DNA of 64,000 nt from Varunaivibrio sulfuroxidans (GTDB lineage: Bacteria; Pseudomonadota; Alphaproteobacteria; Rhodospirillales; Magnetovibrionaceae), in NCBI RefSeq assembly GCF_029318635.1, contig NZ_CP119676.1, positions 512,614 through 576,613 on the forward strand. The letters are read 5' to 3'. The notes beneath the pieces were generated by a model. That model was not told the origin of the DNA, did no database searches, and saw only the letters and a program-made list of their open reading frames with translations. Each line of letters starts with the position of its first letter. Position 1 is the first letter of the stretch. Positions 18,539 through 29,136 of this stretch are shown here, piece by piece. The position numbers were made by a program, and so were the translations under genes.

Positions 18539-19722
18539 AAGGGCGTCCCCTCCCGCGGGACGCTTCGGGCAAAATGTTTTTGTAGGCGGCGGCAGGCTTC
18601 ATCCAAGGTCGCGTCGTTCTTGCAAAAGCAAAAGCGCACGAAGTGGTCGGCCCCGCCCCCTTCATAGAAAGCGCTGACCGGCACGGCGGTGACGCCGGCT
18701 TCGATGGTGATGTGGCGACAAAAATCGACATCGCCGCCGACGTGCCCCACGGAACGAATGTCGGCGGTGATAAAGTAGGAACCGTGCGCCGCCATGACCT
18801 CGAACCCCGCCGCGCGCAGGCCTTGCGTCAGACGGTCGCGTTTGTCCTGCATCGTTTGGGCGAGGGCGCTGAAATACGCCGCCTCCTTGGCCAAGCCGTA
18901 GGCCACCGCGCTTTGCAAGTGGGGCGCGGTGGTAAAGGTGACAAACTGGTGCGCCTTGGCGATCGGCGCGATCAATTCGGGCGAGGCGGTAATGTAGCCG
19001 ACCTTCCAGCCGGTCAAGGAAAAGGTTTTCCCCGCCGAGCCGATGCGCACGCAACGATCGCGCATGTCTTCAAGACACATCAGGGGGATATGCGCCAGGC
19101 CATCGAAAACCAAGTGCTCGTAGACCTCGTCGCACACCGCATAGGCGTCGTGTTTTTTAAGCAGCATCGCAATGAAGGACAGTTCATCTCGATCGAAAAC
19201 CTTGCCCGATGGATTGTGCGGAGAATTGAGAACGATCAACTTCGTTTTATCACTAAAGGCCGCGGCCAGAGCCTCTCGGGGAAGTGTCCAGCGAGGGGGC
19301 TCCATGCGGACCGTTTTCGCGACACCTCCGGCGAGGCGAACGATCGGCGCATAACTGTCGTACAAGGGTTCGATCAAAACGACCTCGTCTCCCGGTTCGA
19401 TCAATCCGAGCAGGCTATCGCAGAGCGCCTCGGTCGCCCCGGAGGTGACGATGACTTCCGTGTCGGGGTCGATGTCCAAGCCATAAAAGCGCGCATTGTG
19501 CGCGGCCACGGCGCGGCGCAATTGGGGCGTGCCCATCATCGGCGGATATTGGTTCGGTCCCTCGAACACGGCGTCCGCGGCACGGCGGCGAATATCGCGC
19601 GGCCCGTCCTCATCGGGGTAACCCTGGCCCAGGTTGATGGCGTCGTGCTCATTGGCCAGGGCGCTCATCACCGTGAAGATCGTCGTCGCGTAACCCGACA
19701 AGATAGTGTTGCCTTTTTTCAC
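18535..19722 (-). CDS. Class I/II aminotransferase (methionine/kynurenine type)
   Basis: 395 aa from a GTG at 19722 preceded by GAGGGGG; an ATG 25 codons upstream lacks homology in the added segment. The PLP lysine is in GSAGKTFSLTGWKVGY; INLGQGYPDEDGP and LNSPHNPSG are typical of the YbdL/kynurenine aminotransferase branch, which transaminates methionine, glutamine or aromatic amino acids. Coupled with the downstream exporter gene, so an amino-acid overflow role is possible. Confidence 0.87.
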   Translation of the reverse strand: MKKGNTILSGYATTIFTVMSALANEHDAINLGQGYPDEDGPRDIRRRAADAVFEGPNQYPPMMGTPQLRRAVAAHNARFYGLDIDPDTEVIVTSGATEALCDSLLGLIEPGDEVVLIEPLYDSYAPIVRLAGGVAKTVRMEPPRWTLPREALAAAFSDKTKLIVLNSPHNPSGKVFDRDELSFIAMLLKKHDAYAVCDEVYEHLVFDGLAHIPLMCLEDMRDRCVRIGSAGKTFSLTGWKVGYITASPELIAPIAKAHQFVTFTTAPHLQSAVAYGLAKEAAYFSALAQTMQDKRDRLTQGLRAAGFEVMAAHGSYFITADIRSVGHVGGDVDFCRHITIEAGVTAVPVSAFYEGGGADHFVRFCFCKNDATLDEACRRLQKHFARSVPREGTPL

Positions 19723-20409
<687 letters not shown>

Positions 20410-20536
20410 CTTCAAATCGCCGGCCATAGGCCTTCAGGATGGCGTCTTCGCATTCGTGGCGTTTATCCCCGCTAAGATCATGACGGTGTGATCCCAATCG
20501 TACGTTTCAACATTTAAAGACAAAGGACTTAATTTC

Positions 20537-21961
20537 ATGTCACTCAATTGCAAGACACCTGATGACGTCTTGAAACTCCTGAAAGAGGACAACATCGAGT
20601 ACGTTGATCTGCGGTTCACCGATCCGCGCGGCAAGTGGCAGCACTTGACCATGTGCTCGGATTTCGTTGACGCCGACTCCTTCGAAGACGGCATCATGTT
20701 CGACGGTTCCTCGATCGCGGGTTGGAAGGCGATCAACGAGTCGGATATGTCCTTGATTCCCGATGCGACAACGGCCGTTATGGACCCGTTCGCCGCGCAA
20801 CCGCAGATGATCCTCTTTTGTGACATCAACGAACCGTCAACCGGCCAAGCCTACAACCGTGATCCTCGTTCCGTCGCCAAAAAGGCCGAGGCATATCTCG
20901 CCGCCACGGGTATCGGCGATACCGCCTACTTTGGCCCCGAGCCGGAATTCTTTGTTTTTGACGACGTGCGCTTCGACGTCAAAATGAACCACTGCTTTTA
21001 CGAATTTGAATCCGAAGAAGGGCCTTATGTCGCGGGGAAAGCCTTCGACGAGGGCGGCAACATCGGCCATCGCCCCCCGGTAAAGGGCGGTTATTTTCCG
21101 GTTCCACCCGTTGATGGCGCCCACGACCTGCGCGCCGAAATGGTTAGCGTGATGAAGGAAATGGGGCTTGTCATGGACAAGCACCACCACGAGGTGGCGC
21201 CGTCTCAGCACGAATTGGGCATGGCGTTCTCCACCCTGGTGCGCACCGCCGATAACGTGCAAATCAACAAATATTGCACCCACATGGTCGCCCACACCTA
21301 TGGCAAAACCGCGACCTTCATGCCCAAGCCCGTCGCCGGTGACAACGGATCGGGAATGCACACCCATCAATCCATTTGGAAAGACGGCAAACCGTTGTTC
21401 GCGGGATCCGGCTACGCCGACCTTTCCGACACGGCCCTTTATTATATCGGCGGCATCATCAAACACGCCAAGGCGTTGAACGCGTTCACCAACCCGTCAA
21501 CAAACAGCTACAAGCGCCTGATCCCCGGCTTTGAAGCTCCGGTTTTGCTGGCTTACTCCGCCCGCAACCGTTCCGCGTCGTGCCGCATACCGTTTTCGAG
21601 CAACCCGAAAGGCAAGCGCGTCGAAATCCGTTTCCCCGATCCGACCGCCAATCCTTACCTAGCCTTCGCCGCGATGATGATGGCCGGCCTGGACGGTATC
21701 GAAAACAAGCTCCATCCCGGCGACGCCATGGACAAAAACCTCTACGATCTTCCGCCCGAAGAGTTGGCCGAAGTCCCGACGGTTTGCGGATCCCTGCGCG
21801 AGGCCCTGGAATCTCTCAACGCCGACCGCGATTTCTTGCGTAAGGGCGACGTCTTCAACGACGATATGCTCGACGGCTACCTGTCCTTGAAATGGGAAGA
21901 AGTGTACGCCCTGGAACACGCTCCCCATCCCGTGGAATTTCAAATGTACTACTCGGTGTAA
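20537..21961 (+). CDS. glnA: Glutamine synthetase type I
   Basis: 474 aa including the stop-proximal C-terminus. It condenses glutamate and ammonia into glutamine using ATP. Seen: [17 protein letters not shown] near residue 55, the ATP/glutamate motifs [10 protein letters not shown] and [16 protein letters not shown], and the adenylylation tyrosine in [11 protein letters not shown] near residue 402, so it should be controlled by GlnE and P-II. The gene ends before a strong bidirectional terminator. Regulation probably comes from the sigma-54 promoter upstream of glnB. Confidence 0.97.
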   Translation: MSLNCKTPDDVLKLLKEDNIEYVDLRFTDPRGKWQHLTMCSDFVDADSFEDGIMFDGSSIAGWKAINESDMSLIPDATTAVMDPFAAQPQMILFCDINEPSTGQAYNRDPRSVAKKAEAYLAATGIGDTAYFGPEPEFFVFDDVRFDVKMNHCFYEFESEEGPYVAGKAFDEGGNIGHRPPVKGGYFPVPPVDGAHDLRAEMVSVMKEMGLVMDKHHHEVAPSQHELGMAFSTLVRTADNVQINKYCTHMVAHTYGKTATFMPKPVAGDNGSGMHTHQSIWKDGKPLFAGSGYADLSDTALYYIGGIIKHAKALNAFTNPSTNSYKRLIPGFEAPVLLAYSARNRSASCRIPFSSNPKGKRVEIRFPDPTANPYLAFAAMMMAGLDGIENKLHPGDAMDKNLYDLPPEELAEVPTVCGSLREALESLNADRDFLRKGDVFNDDMLDGYLSLKWEEVYALEHAPHPVEFQMYYSV

Positions 21962-21977
21962 TCCGTATCCAATCCGC

Positions 21978-22014
21978 AAAAAAAGGCCCCTCCAATTTGG
22001 AGGGGCCTTTTTTT
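21978..22014. terminator. Bidirectional intrinsic terminator
   Basis: A-tract, GGCCCCTCC stem, short loop, GGAGGGGCC stem and T-tract. It ends glnA transcription rightward and pap transcription leftward. The stem is GC-rich and perfectly paired. Confidence 0.93.
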
Positions 22015-22046
22015 ATCGCGCCCTGGCGGCGCAGTTTCCAAAACCC

Positions 22047-23540
22047 TTATGATAGGTCGTCGATCGCCTCTTGGAGGCGCTTGCACACGGTCTTCAGAAC
22101 CTTGATACGGGCGTAATATTTGTTGTTCGCCTCGACCAAGGTCCAGGGGGCGTATGGCGTCGAGGTGCGTTCCACCATGTCGTTGACCGCCCGGGCGTAG
22201 TCGTCCCATTTATCGCGATTGCGCCAGTCTTCATCCGTCAACTTAAAACGCTTGAACCCGCTGGCCTCACGTTCCTGAAATCGGCGCAGTTGCTCGTCCT
22301 TATCGACGGAAAGCCAAAATTTAACAACCAGCGTGCCGTGATCGTTCATCTGTTGTTCAAACCGATTAATTTCGCCATACGCACGCATCCAATCGGACTG
22401 GGGCGACAGTCCCTCGACCCGCTCAACCAAAACCCGGCCATACCAGGACCGATCAAAAACGGTGACATTCCCCTGGCGAGGCAAGTTGCGCCAAAAGCGC
22501 CATAAATAAGGATGCGCCAGTTCTTCGTCGCTGGGCGCGCCGATCGGAATAATGTCATAGAAACGCGCATCCAAAGCGCCGCACACCCGTCGAATGGCCC
22601 CACCTTTTCCGGCGGCGTCGTTGCCTTCAAAAACAATCACCATGGATTTTTCACGAAAAATCTTATTCCGACTCAGTTGATTGAGCAGCGCTTGATATTT
22701 AGCCAATTTTTTCTTGTAGTCGCTTTTCTCCAACGCCCGCGTGAGGTCCAGGGTGTCGAGGACATTTTTTCGCTCCTCCATGTCGTTGAGGGCGGCGGTC
22801 ACGGCGGCTCGTTTGGCGGGGAGTCGTCCGTCGTCAAGGCGATCGCGCAGGGCTTTGTGTAATATTTTACCGACGGTCAAGCTGCGATAGCGTTCGTCTA
22901 CGCTTTCCACGACCGACCATGGAGCGAAGGCATTGGAGGTCCGGCGCAACATGTCCTCGGCGACGGACTTATAGGTATCGTAATTTTCAAAACGTTTCCA
23001 ATCGTATTCGGAGACGCGCCAGCGCGTTTCCTCGCGCTGTTCCAGTGTCGTCAGGCGTTCCTTCAGGTCCTTTTTGGAAAGATGAAGCCAAAATTTTAAA
23101 ATCAGGGCGTTCTCGTTCGCCAGCATACGCTCGAAATGATTGATTTCGTCGATGGCGTGATCAAAATGCGCCGTCTTCATGTCCTCGTAAACCCGCGCGA
23201 TCAAGGGCGTTGTGTACCAGCTGCCGAAAAAGATACCGATCGCCCCCTTAGGCGGCAGGGCGCGCCAATAACGCCACATGGGGGGACGCTCTTTTTCCTC
23301 GTCCGATGGGGTGCCCATGGCGTGAGAATGGATATTACGAGGATCCATCCAGTAGTTCAGGGTATTGACCGTCGTCCCTTTCCCCGCCCCATCCATCCCG
23401 GCAATGATGATGACAGTTGGAAATTTTTTTTCCTGAGCCAGATCAAATTGCGCCTCAAGAAGGTCTTCGCGAAGATTCGGCAACTCCTGCTTGTATTTGT
23501 CCTTGTCTATGGATTGCCCCAACTCTGCGGTTTCGAACAT
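22047..23540 (-). CDS. pap: Polyphosphate:AMP phosphotransferase (two-domain PPK2)
   Basis: 497 aa composed of two PPK2 domains. Each has a Walker A: GMDGAGKGTTVN near residue 50 and GNDAAGKGGAIRRV near residue 306, followed by FDRSWYGRVLVERVEG and a lid region. Two-domain (class II) PPK2 proteins phosphorylate AMP to ADP with polyphosphate. Transcribed toward the shared terminator with glnA. The N-terminal domain has GSWYT in place of the DRSWY-like motif, so one domain may have reduced activity. Confidence 0.9.
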   Translation of the reverse strand: MFETAELGQSIDKDKYKQELPNLREDLLEAQFDLAQEKKFPTVIIIAGMDGAGKGTTVNTLNYWMDPRNIHSHAMGTPSDEEKERPPMWRYWRALPPKGAIGIFFGSWYTTPLIARVYEDMKTAHFDHAIDEINHFERMLANENALILKFWLHLSKKDLKERLTTLEQREETRWRVSEYDWKRFENYDTYKSVAEDMLRRTSNAFAPWSVVESVDERYRSLTVGKILHKALRDRLDDGRLPAKRAAVTAALNDMEERKNVLDTLDLTRALEKSDYKKKLAKYQALLNQLSRNKIFREKSMVIVFEGNDAAGKGGAIRRVCGALDARFYDIIPIGAPSDEELAHPYLWRFWRNLPRQGNVTVFDRSWYGRVLVERVEGLSPQSDWMRAYGEINRFEQQMNDHGTLVVKFWLSVDKDEQLRRFQEREASGFKRFKLTDEDWRNRDKWDDYARAVNDMVERTSTPYAPWTLVEANNKYYARIKVLKTVCKRLQEAIDDLS

Positions 23541-23851
23541 ATTATTCCCTCTTGGCGCGCGGCATGTAAGGTATGGGCATTAAGGTATGATGGTCCTTAC
23601 GAAACGGTGCGTCATACAGTTTGTTATTATGCCCCTATCCACGAACATCTCCCTTGAACTTAAGGGCGCCTGTCGTACCGAAGCTTAATTCAAAGGCTTA
23701 ATTATGGTGTCTCACGAAAGATTGCGATAGGTTTTTATCCTGGTTATAAAAACGCCTGTGAGTTGAATACTTATTGTGGAATATTCATGCGCGGACCATA
23801 GGCTCGATCCTCGGGCTACCGACACTTCGACTGACCCCTCAGGAGGCCATT
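23541..23851. other. Divergent intergenic region
   Basis: 311 bp between pap and the membrane-anchored hypothetical gene. It holds a perfect-looking dyad around 23727-23756 (GGTTTTTAT...ATAAAAACGCC). The Shine-Dalgarno AGGAGG of the next gene lies at its right end. No other feature was seen. Confidence 0.4.
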
Positions 23852-24751
23852 GTGAAAAAAATTCTAATCGTCGTTGGTATCCTCGCCGTCCTCGTCGGCG
23901 GCGGTGTTGCTTACTTATACTCCTCGCTTGACGAGATCATCACCGCCACGGTGCAAAAGGTAGGCAGTCGTATGATGCTGGTGGATGTCACCCTGAAGAA
24001 AACAAAATTATCCCTAACTTCGGGGCGAGGCGAGATGGACGGCCTAAAAGTCGGCAACCCACAGGGGTACAACACCAATTACGCCGCCAGCTTGGGTAAG
24101 GTCGTTCTTGAAGTTGATGTCAATACCGTCATCAAAAATCCCACGATTATTCACGGCGTATTCGTCGAGAAACCCGAGGTGACTTACGAAATTGGGGGCA
24201 ACGGATCAAATATCACGGCGATCCAAAAAAATGTCGAAGGTTCACTGTCTCGTCTCGGAATCGGCGGCACGGGAACCGGAACAACATCCGGTCAAAAGCC
24301 GCCGAAGAAATTCATCATAGAAAATCTGATTATCCGCGATGGCGTCGTGCGGGTCAGCGCCACCATGTTTCAGGGCAAAACATTGGATGTCCCTCTTCCC
24401 AAAATTCATTTGCGCGATATCGGCAGAAAAAAGGGCGGCCTGACGTCAAATGAAATCGTATTGGAGGTCGTCAACGCCATGACCAAAGCGGCGACAGAGG
24501 CGGCGATGTCAACGGATTTATCTAAACTCGGCCTTGACATGACCACGATAGATAATCTGAAGACACAGGTTAAAGGTCTTCTGGGTACCTCCGGCGGCGC
24601 CAAGGCCGTGATCGACCAAAAACTCGGCGCGGCGAAAAAAATCATCGAACAAACGACGGGGGGATCGACCCCAATCGAAAATGCGCCTCAAGAAATTCAG
24701 AAAAAATTGGGCGGCGCACAGGATCAGTTAAAGAATTTGTTCGGCAATTGA
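23852..24751 (+). CDS. Membrane-anchored protein, AsmA-like fold, unknown function
   Basis: 299 aa from a GTG at 23852 with AGGAGG 5 bp upstream. One N-terminal membrane helix (ILIVVGILAVLVGGGVAYLY), then a periplasmic region. Its beta-rich repeats (VTLKKTKLSLTSGRGEMDGL, VLEVDVNTVIKNPTIIHGVF) resemble the AsmA/DUF748 group of lipid-transfer-related proteins. A C-terminal helical stretch (TQVKGLLGTSG... DQLKNLFGN) follows. No catalytic motif was seen. The function is not known. Confidence 0.78.
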   Translation: MKKILIVVGILAVLVGGGVAYLYSSLDEIITATVQKVGSRMMLVDVTLKKTKLSLTSGRGEMDGLKVGNPQGYNTNYAASLGKVVLEVDVNTVIKNPTIIHGVFVEKPEVTYEIGGNGSNITAIQKNVEGSLSRLGIGGTGTGTTSGQKPPKKFIIENLIIRDGVVRVSATMFQGKTLDVPLPKIHLRDIGRKKGGLTSNEIVLEVVNAMTKAATEAAMSTDLSKLGLDMTTIDNLKTQVKGLLGTSGGAKAVIDQKLGAAKKIIEQTTGGSTPIENAPQEIQKKLGGAQDQLKNLFGN

Positions 24752-24780
24752 TCGCAAGGCGCCACAAGACGACGAACGCG

Positions 24781-24812
24781 AACGTCAGGCGAGCGTGCTC
24801 GCCTGACGTTCT
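24781..24812 (+). terminator. Intrinsic terminator
   Basis: Perfect stem AACGTCAGGCGAGC / GCTCGCCTGACGTT with a two-base loop, followed by CTTTCGTT. It ends the upstream plus-strand gene and could also serve the convergent MFS gene. Confidence 0.8.
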
Positions 24813-24870
24813 TTCGTTGCCGGCATAGACCGTGAAGACGCGGTGACCGTGAGGACGCGGCCCGCCTTTA

Positions 24871-26070
24871 TCACGTTTTGATACGCGCCGCCGCTTCCCG
24901 TCCGCGTCGTGACGTCCACGCATACCACAACGTCACGCCGGCGGTCAGCACGAGTACGGGGATCGCGCCGTAGTTCACCGCGTTCCATCCCGACCAGTTC
25001 AACAAACCTCCCGATGAAAAAGACCCTGCGGCGGCGACGGCGAAAACCAAAAATTCGTTCAAGGCCTGAACCTTGGTACGTTCACTGGGATGGTACGCCT
25101 CGGTCAACAGGGTCGTGCCGCCGACATACATAAAGTTCCAGGCGACCCCCAGTAAAATCAAAGCCACGGTAAAGTTCGCCAAATCTATCCCGGCGATCGC
25201 GGCGGCGGCGCTGGCGGTGAACAGCGCCATGCCGACAAACAGCACCGGCAAAACCCCGAAACGGCGGATCAGATTACCGGTAAAAAAGGAGGGCAGAAAC
25301 ATAGCCAAAACATGCCACTGGATAACCGATCCCGCTTCCGCCACCGGGAAAGCGCAGGCCACCATGGCCAAAGGCGTAGCCGTCATGACAAGAACCATCA
25401 CCCCATAGCTCGTACAGGCGTTGAGCACTGCGGCGGCGAAAACCGGCTGGCGCATGATTTCCCGCATCGGTCTACCCTGCCCTTCGTGGGCTTGCACCGC
25501 GATTTCTGGAATTTTCAAAAAGAACAACGGCAGCAAAGCCAGAAAACTGACGGCCATCACAGCAAGATAGGTCCCGGCAAAGGGTATGGGCGAGGCTAAA
25601 TCCTTACTGAGAACGCCAATTTTAGGCCCTAAAAAGGCGGCGGCGACGCCCCCAAGCAGGACGTAGGAAACGGCGCGGCTGGTGTATGCCGCAGGGGCCG
25701 ATTCCACGGCGGCGAACCGATAATATTGGGAAAACGCCTGAAAGCTTCCCTGCAGAAAGGCCGCGGCGCAGAAGAGCCAGAAATTCCCCTGGACGATCGC
25801 GAAAAAGGCTAGCCCACCGCTCAACGCGCCCGAAAACGCCCCGACCATGAACCCGCCCCGCCGACCGATACGGCGCATAAGGAACGATGCGGGCACCGTA
25901 ATCGACGCCGTCCCCAGGGTCAGCATAGCCACCGGCAGGGTCGCCAACAGTTTATTGTCGGCAAGCATCTGGCCGACGAGACCGCTGAACGTAATGCTGG
26001 CGATGCTGGTGATCAAATATAGGGCCTGGGCGGAGGATAGCAAAAAAACATTAATTTTATAACGCCGCAT
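24871..26070 (-). CDS. MFS transporter
   Basis: 399 aa with about 12 predicted membrane helices. The loop motif FLMRRIGRRGGFMVG after helix 2 is the MFS A-like motif. The substrate is not recognisable. It resembles the YbjJ-like or unassigned bacterial MFS group. It is monocistronic between a terminator and the EamA transporter gene. Confidence 0.85.
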   Translation of the reverse strand: MRRYKINVFLLSSAQALYLITSIASITFSGLVGQMLADNKLLATLPVAMLTLGTASITVPASFLMRRIGRRGGFMVGAFSGALSGGLAFFAIVQGNFWLFCAAAFLQGSFQAFSQYYRFAAVESAPAAYTSRAVSYVLLGGVAAAFLGPKIGVLSKDLASPIPFAGTYLAVMAVSFLALLPLFFLKIPEIAVQAHEGQGRPMREIMRQPVFAAAVLNACTSYGVMVLVMTATPLAMVACAFPVAEAGSVIQWHVLAMFLPSFFTGNLIRRFGVLPVLFVGMALFTASAAAAIAGIDLANFTVALILLGVAWNFMYVGGTTLLTEAYHPSERTKVQALNEFLVFAVAAAGSFSSGGLLNWSGWNAVNYGAIPVLVLTAGVTLWYAWTSRRGREAAARIKT

Positions 26071-26123
26071 CGCGCCCTCCCCTTGCGTCGCGCGTTTCCG
26101 ATAAAGACCGCAACACCGCGTGA

Positions 26124-27062
26124 TTAGCGTTCATCGGGCACGCTCCGGGGAATAATGTTTTCACGACCACGAGCCATCCCCCGCGTGGTCAAGTAAATAC
26201 CCGCCAAAATCAGAGGCAATCCCGCGAAATGATACCCCTGCAGGCGCTCGCCCAGCAGAAGGATCGCAAGAAAGGCGCTGAACAGGGGAATCAGATGAAT
26301 GAACAACCCCGCCTTGTTCGCGCCAACTTCGTGCACCGCCTTGTTCCAGCTTAAAAAAGCAACGATGGATGCGAATATGGCGACGTAGGCGATCGCCGCC
26401 AAATTGGCGGGGCTCGGCGTGAAGCCGCCATAAAGATAAACCTCCCGCAGATAGAACGGAAAAACCAGAACGATGCCGATCATCATGATGGTCTGCAACA
26501 TCACGAGGGAAGGCATTTCTCGGGGAAGGCGTTTCAATAACGAGGAATAGATCGACCACGATATGACCGCACCCAATATCCATAAATCTCCGGGAGTGAA
26601 CGACAGGCGCGTTAAAACGGACCAATCGGCGCGAGAGATGATAATCAGGATTCCGATCGATGAAACGCCGATCCCCGCAATCTGACGACTGCTCAACCGA
26701 TCTCCATTAATCAAATACGAGAATAAGGGAATGACCATCGGCATTACCGCCAGAACCAGCGATGCGTTGACTGCGGTCGTCGTGTGTAGGGCAATGTAGA
26801 CGAAGCTGTGAAAAATCGCGACTCCGGTCAACGACAGCCCCAACAGTACATAAAAATGGCGTCTCACCAAGGCGCGGTGCGCGAACAAGGCGCGCCCGGA
26901 AAGGGGAAACAACAAGAGACACGCCATGACCCAACGCCAGAAGGTCAGGGACATCGGGGGCATGTCGGCATGGACCGCCCGCGCAATCACAAAATTCCCC
27001 CCCCAACAAAGGGTCGCGATAACGAGCAAAACGTACGGGGATGAAAAGGCGTGGGACTTCAA
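26124..27062 (-). CDS. DMT-superfamily transporter (EamA family)
   Basis: 312 aa from a TTG at 27062 that has CGGAG about 8 bp upstream; an in-frame start at 27131 would add 23 non-membrane residues and is an alternative. About ten membrane helices in two EamA repeats: VLLVIATLCWGGNFVIARAV and WILGAVISWSIYSSLLKRL. Such proteins export small metabolites such as amino acids; the substrate is unknown here. Confidence 0.85.
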   Translation of the reverse strand: MKSHAFSSPYVLLVIATLCWGGNFVIARAVHADMPPMSLTFWRWVMACLLLFPLSGRALFAHRALVRRHFYVLLGLSLTGVAIFHSFVYIALHTTTAVNASLVLAVMPMVIPLFSYLINGDRLSSRQIAGIGVSSIGILIIISRADWSVLTRLSFTPGDLWILGAVISWSIYSSLLKRLPREMPSLVMLQTIMMIGIVLVFPFYLREVYLYGGFTPSPANLAAIAYVAIFASIVAFLSWNKAVHEVGANKAGLFIHLIPLFSAFLAILLLGERLQGYHFAGLPLILAGIYLTTRGMARGRENIIPRSVPDER

Positions 27063-27131
27063 ATTTTCTACTCCGGTTAAACCATCGGACAGGCCAAGAC
27101 CAGGATCATGCCCCCCTCGCCTTACGCCCAA

Positions 27132-27421
27132 AGCGCCTGCAGTCTTATCCTATTTTCAATCCATTCTGGACCTATATTTTTTGTTAGGTCTTTAAATCCT
27201 CCCGTTCCACCCATCCATATCCCCCATTCTCCCTTGTTCCTCCCTATCATTTTACGCGTTTAATTTCCCCCTTTCGCTGTTGTGCGGTCTTTACGTTTTA
27301 TGCCGGAAAATTATTGATTGCCCTTATTAAATGTTCTTGTTATGTTCTTTTTTAATTGGATATTTTAGGGTGGATGGCATGCTGATACAAAGAGATAAAA
27401 TAATGAAAATTGGACTTATTA
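27132..27421. other. AT-rich low-complexity intergenic stretch
   Basis: About 290 bp of pyrimidine-rich DNA, markedly lower in GC than its surroundings. It includes a possible 35-codon hydrophobic ORF beginning at 27379 (MLIQRDKIMKIGLIINELSV), which overlaps the 3' end of the unknown minus-strand gene. No transposase or inverted repeat was seen. It may mark an insertion or transfer boundary. Confidence 0.35.
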
Positions 27422-27907
27422 TTAACGAGTTATCGGTAATAACTCTACTTTTTGCAGCAGGCTATGCTTGCCTTTTAGTGACATGAGCCAAGGTTCGTCA
27501 AAGGCGTCCCACTCGATATCCTGTGGTCGCATTACGATCCCTTCCCCTCCTGCTTGGGGAGCGGGAAGGGATATCAGACGCGTTTTCCCTTTGCGATAAA
27601 GGGTAAAAAAAACCGCACCCCGCAGGTGAGTGCCTAAATCTCGCCAAATCGACGGCATAAGATACGCCCAGAGGACAAAGGATATCCGTTGGCCATGGAA
27701 GTGACTCTTTGGTCGAACGGGCGGCTGTGTTTTTAAAAGGTCAAAAGCGTTTAAAAAAGCCATGGCGCATGGGCTCATTCCGACAGGGCGGAGAAACCAG
27801 TCCGTTGGAATATTGGACTTAGCGAAACATTCCTCCAGAAACTCAGCCTTTCTTCTCGAAAGAAGATCATAGTCTTTTGAAGGGACCAAGACATCGAACA
27901 ACATCAT
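27422..27907 (-). CDS. Hypothetical protein, no recognised family
   Basis: 161 aa from ATG 27907; the frame stays open to 27961, which would overlap the divergent DoxD-like gene. The sequence looks like a real protein (DYDLLSRRKAEFLEECFAKS; FVLWAYLMPSIWRDLGTHLR; ENPWLMS-like tail) but I recognise no domain. GC content is lower than neighbouring genes and it borders an AT-rich stretch, consistent with transfer. No good Shine-Dalgarno is seen. It is head-to-head with the DoxD-like gene. Confidence 0.5.
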   Translation of the reverse strand: MMLFDVLVPSKDYDLLSRRKAEFLEECFAKSNIPTDWFLRPVGMSPCAMAFLNAFDLLKTQPPVRPKSHFHGQRISFVLWAYLMPSIWRDLGTHLRGAVFFTLYRKGKTRLISLPAPQAGGEGIVMRPQDIEWDAFDEPWLMSLKGKHSLLQKVELLPITR

Positions 27908-27929
27908 AGTCTTGTGGAGTTTTCTTATC

Positions 27930-28454
27930 ATGGATACGAATACGGAAAAATGGCGCGCCACGACATATGCGGCAATACGAATTTCTTTTGGCCTCGTTTG
28001 GGCAATCGACGCCGCCTTTAAATGGCAACCATCATTTATCTCTGGATTTTCATCGTACCTGACCGGCGCTCTCGCCGGGCAGCCGGTCCCTGTTCAAGTG
28101 TGGATCAAGTTTTGGATTGAAATTATTAACGTTGATCCTGTTTTATTCGCCCATATCGTGGCGATAAGCGAGACAGCGCTGGCGGCATCCTTGCTTTTTG
28201 GGATATTCACAAATGTCGCATATTTTGGCGGGACGCTACTTTGCTTCGTTATCTGGTCTACGGCAGAAGGGCTTGGCGGGCCTTACACGGCAGGTTCCAC
28301 GGACATCGGCACCGCGGTAATTTACATTTTCGTTTTTGTCCTGCTCTACGTATCGCGGGCGGGACTGACCCTGGGTGTTGACGGTTTCCTTACGCCCCGG
28401 CTCGGCCGATGGGCAATCCTGGCCGCCGGAGAACGGCGCCATGAGAAACAATGA
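27930..28454 (+). CDS. DoxD/DoxX-like membrane protein
   Basis: 174 aa with four to five membrane helices; start ATG 27930 with GGAG about 10 bp upstream. FGLVWAIDAAFKWQPSF and the later GPYTAGSTDIGTAVIYIFVF resemble the DoxD subunit of thiosulfate:quinone oxidoreductase and DoxX relatives. In a sulfur-oxidising genome a role in thiosulfate or quinone redox chemistry is plausible, but the DoxA partner is not seen. It lies 7 kb from the sox genes. Confidence 0.65.
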   Translation: MDTNTEKWRATTYAAIRISFGLVWAIDAAFKWQPSFISGFSSYLTGALAGQPVPVQVWIKFWIEIINVDPVLFAHIVAISETALAASLLFGIFTNVAYFGGTLLCFVIWSTAEGLGGPYTAGSTDIGTAVIYIFVFVLLYVSRAGLTLGVDGFLTPRLGRWAILAAGERRHEKQ

Positions 28455-28493
28455 TTGGCCAGGGGAGCACGATCGATCAAGGAAATCGATACA

Positions 28494-28898
28494 TTACTCT
28501 TGAGAAATCACGCGTTTTTCGCCTTTCGCGTTTAAAGCGACGAAGACGAAATCGCCCTCAGTCACCTTGATTTCCTCGACGTGACCTTCACGAAGACGTT
28601 TGACCCAGGCTTCGACGTGCGTCTTAAGCGATGTCCTACCGACCTTCACGATGTCGACATGACATGAGAGAACATCACCGACGAGAACCGGACAATGAAA
28701 CTCCATGGCGTTGATCGCCACCGTCGCCACCCTACCCCGGGCGAATTCGGCGGCGGTAATCCCACCGGCCACATCCATTTGCGACAATAACCACCCGCCG
28801 AAAATATTACCGCCCGTATTGGTGTTGGCCGGCATCGCCAGGGTTCGTATAGCCAAAACGCCATGGGGTGTTGACGGCGAAGACGGTTTGTTCGACAT
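28494..28898 (-). CDS. Acyl-CoA thioesterase (YciA type)
   Basis: 134 aa from ATG 28898 (AGAGAGGAAAAC upstream). Hot-dog fold: TLAMPANTNTGGNIFGGWLLSQMDVAGG with the catalytic Asn/Asp, and EFHCPVLVGDVLSCHVDIVK. YciA-type thioesterases hydrolyse a broad range of acyl-CoAs. The frame is open upstream to 28970 but the added residues are not conserved. Confidence 0.9.
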   Translation of the reverse strand: MSNKPSSPSTPHGVLAIRTLAMPANTNTGGNIFGGWLLSQMDVAGGITAAEFARGRVATVAINAMEFHCPVLVGDVLSCHVDIVKVGRTSLKTHVEAWVKRLREGHVEEIKVTEGDFVFVALNAKGEKRVISQE

Positions 28899-29136
28899 GT
28901 TTTCCTCTCTTGCTACGCTCCCATGGGGACGCATAAACGCCTCTCCCCTTGGGGATAAATAGCACAACATTTTGTTATAGAACCTGGATAAAACACTCTA
29001 TCATCCTTAATATGGTTCGCTATGATTTTTAATCTGCGCGGCGTAGCTTGGCCCGCCTTTGGCCACCTTTGGGCGCAATGGCGGCCTCGTGGCGAGTTTA
29101 TATTGCGTCGAAGTGGGACGACTGACGGGAATCGGC

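Noticed and set aside
27379-27486. 35-codon hydrophobic ORF in the AT-rich stretch
   Set aside because: It has no convincing ribosome-binding site and overlaps the 3' end of the unknown minus-strand gene; it is mentioned only as a possibility.
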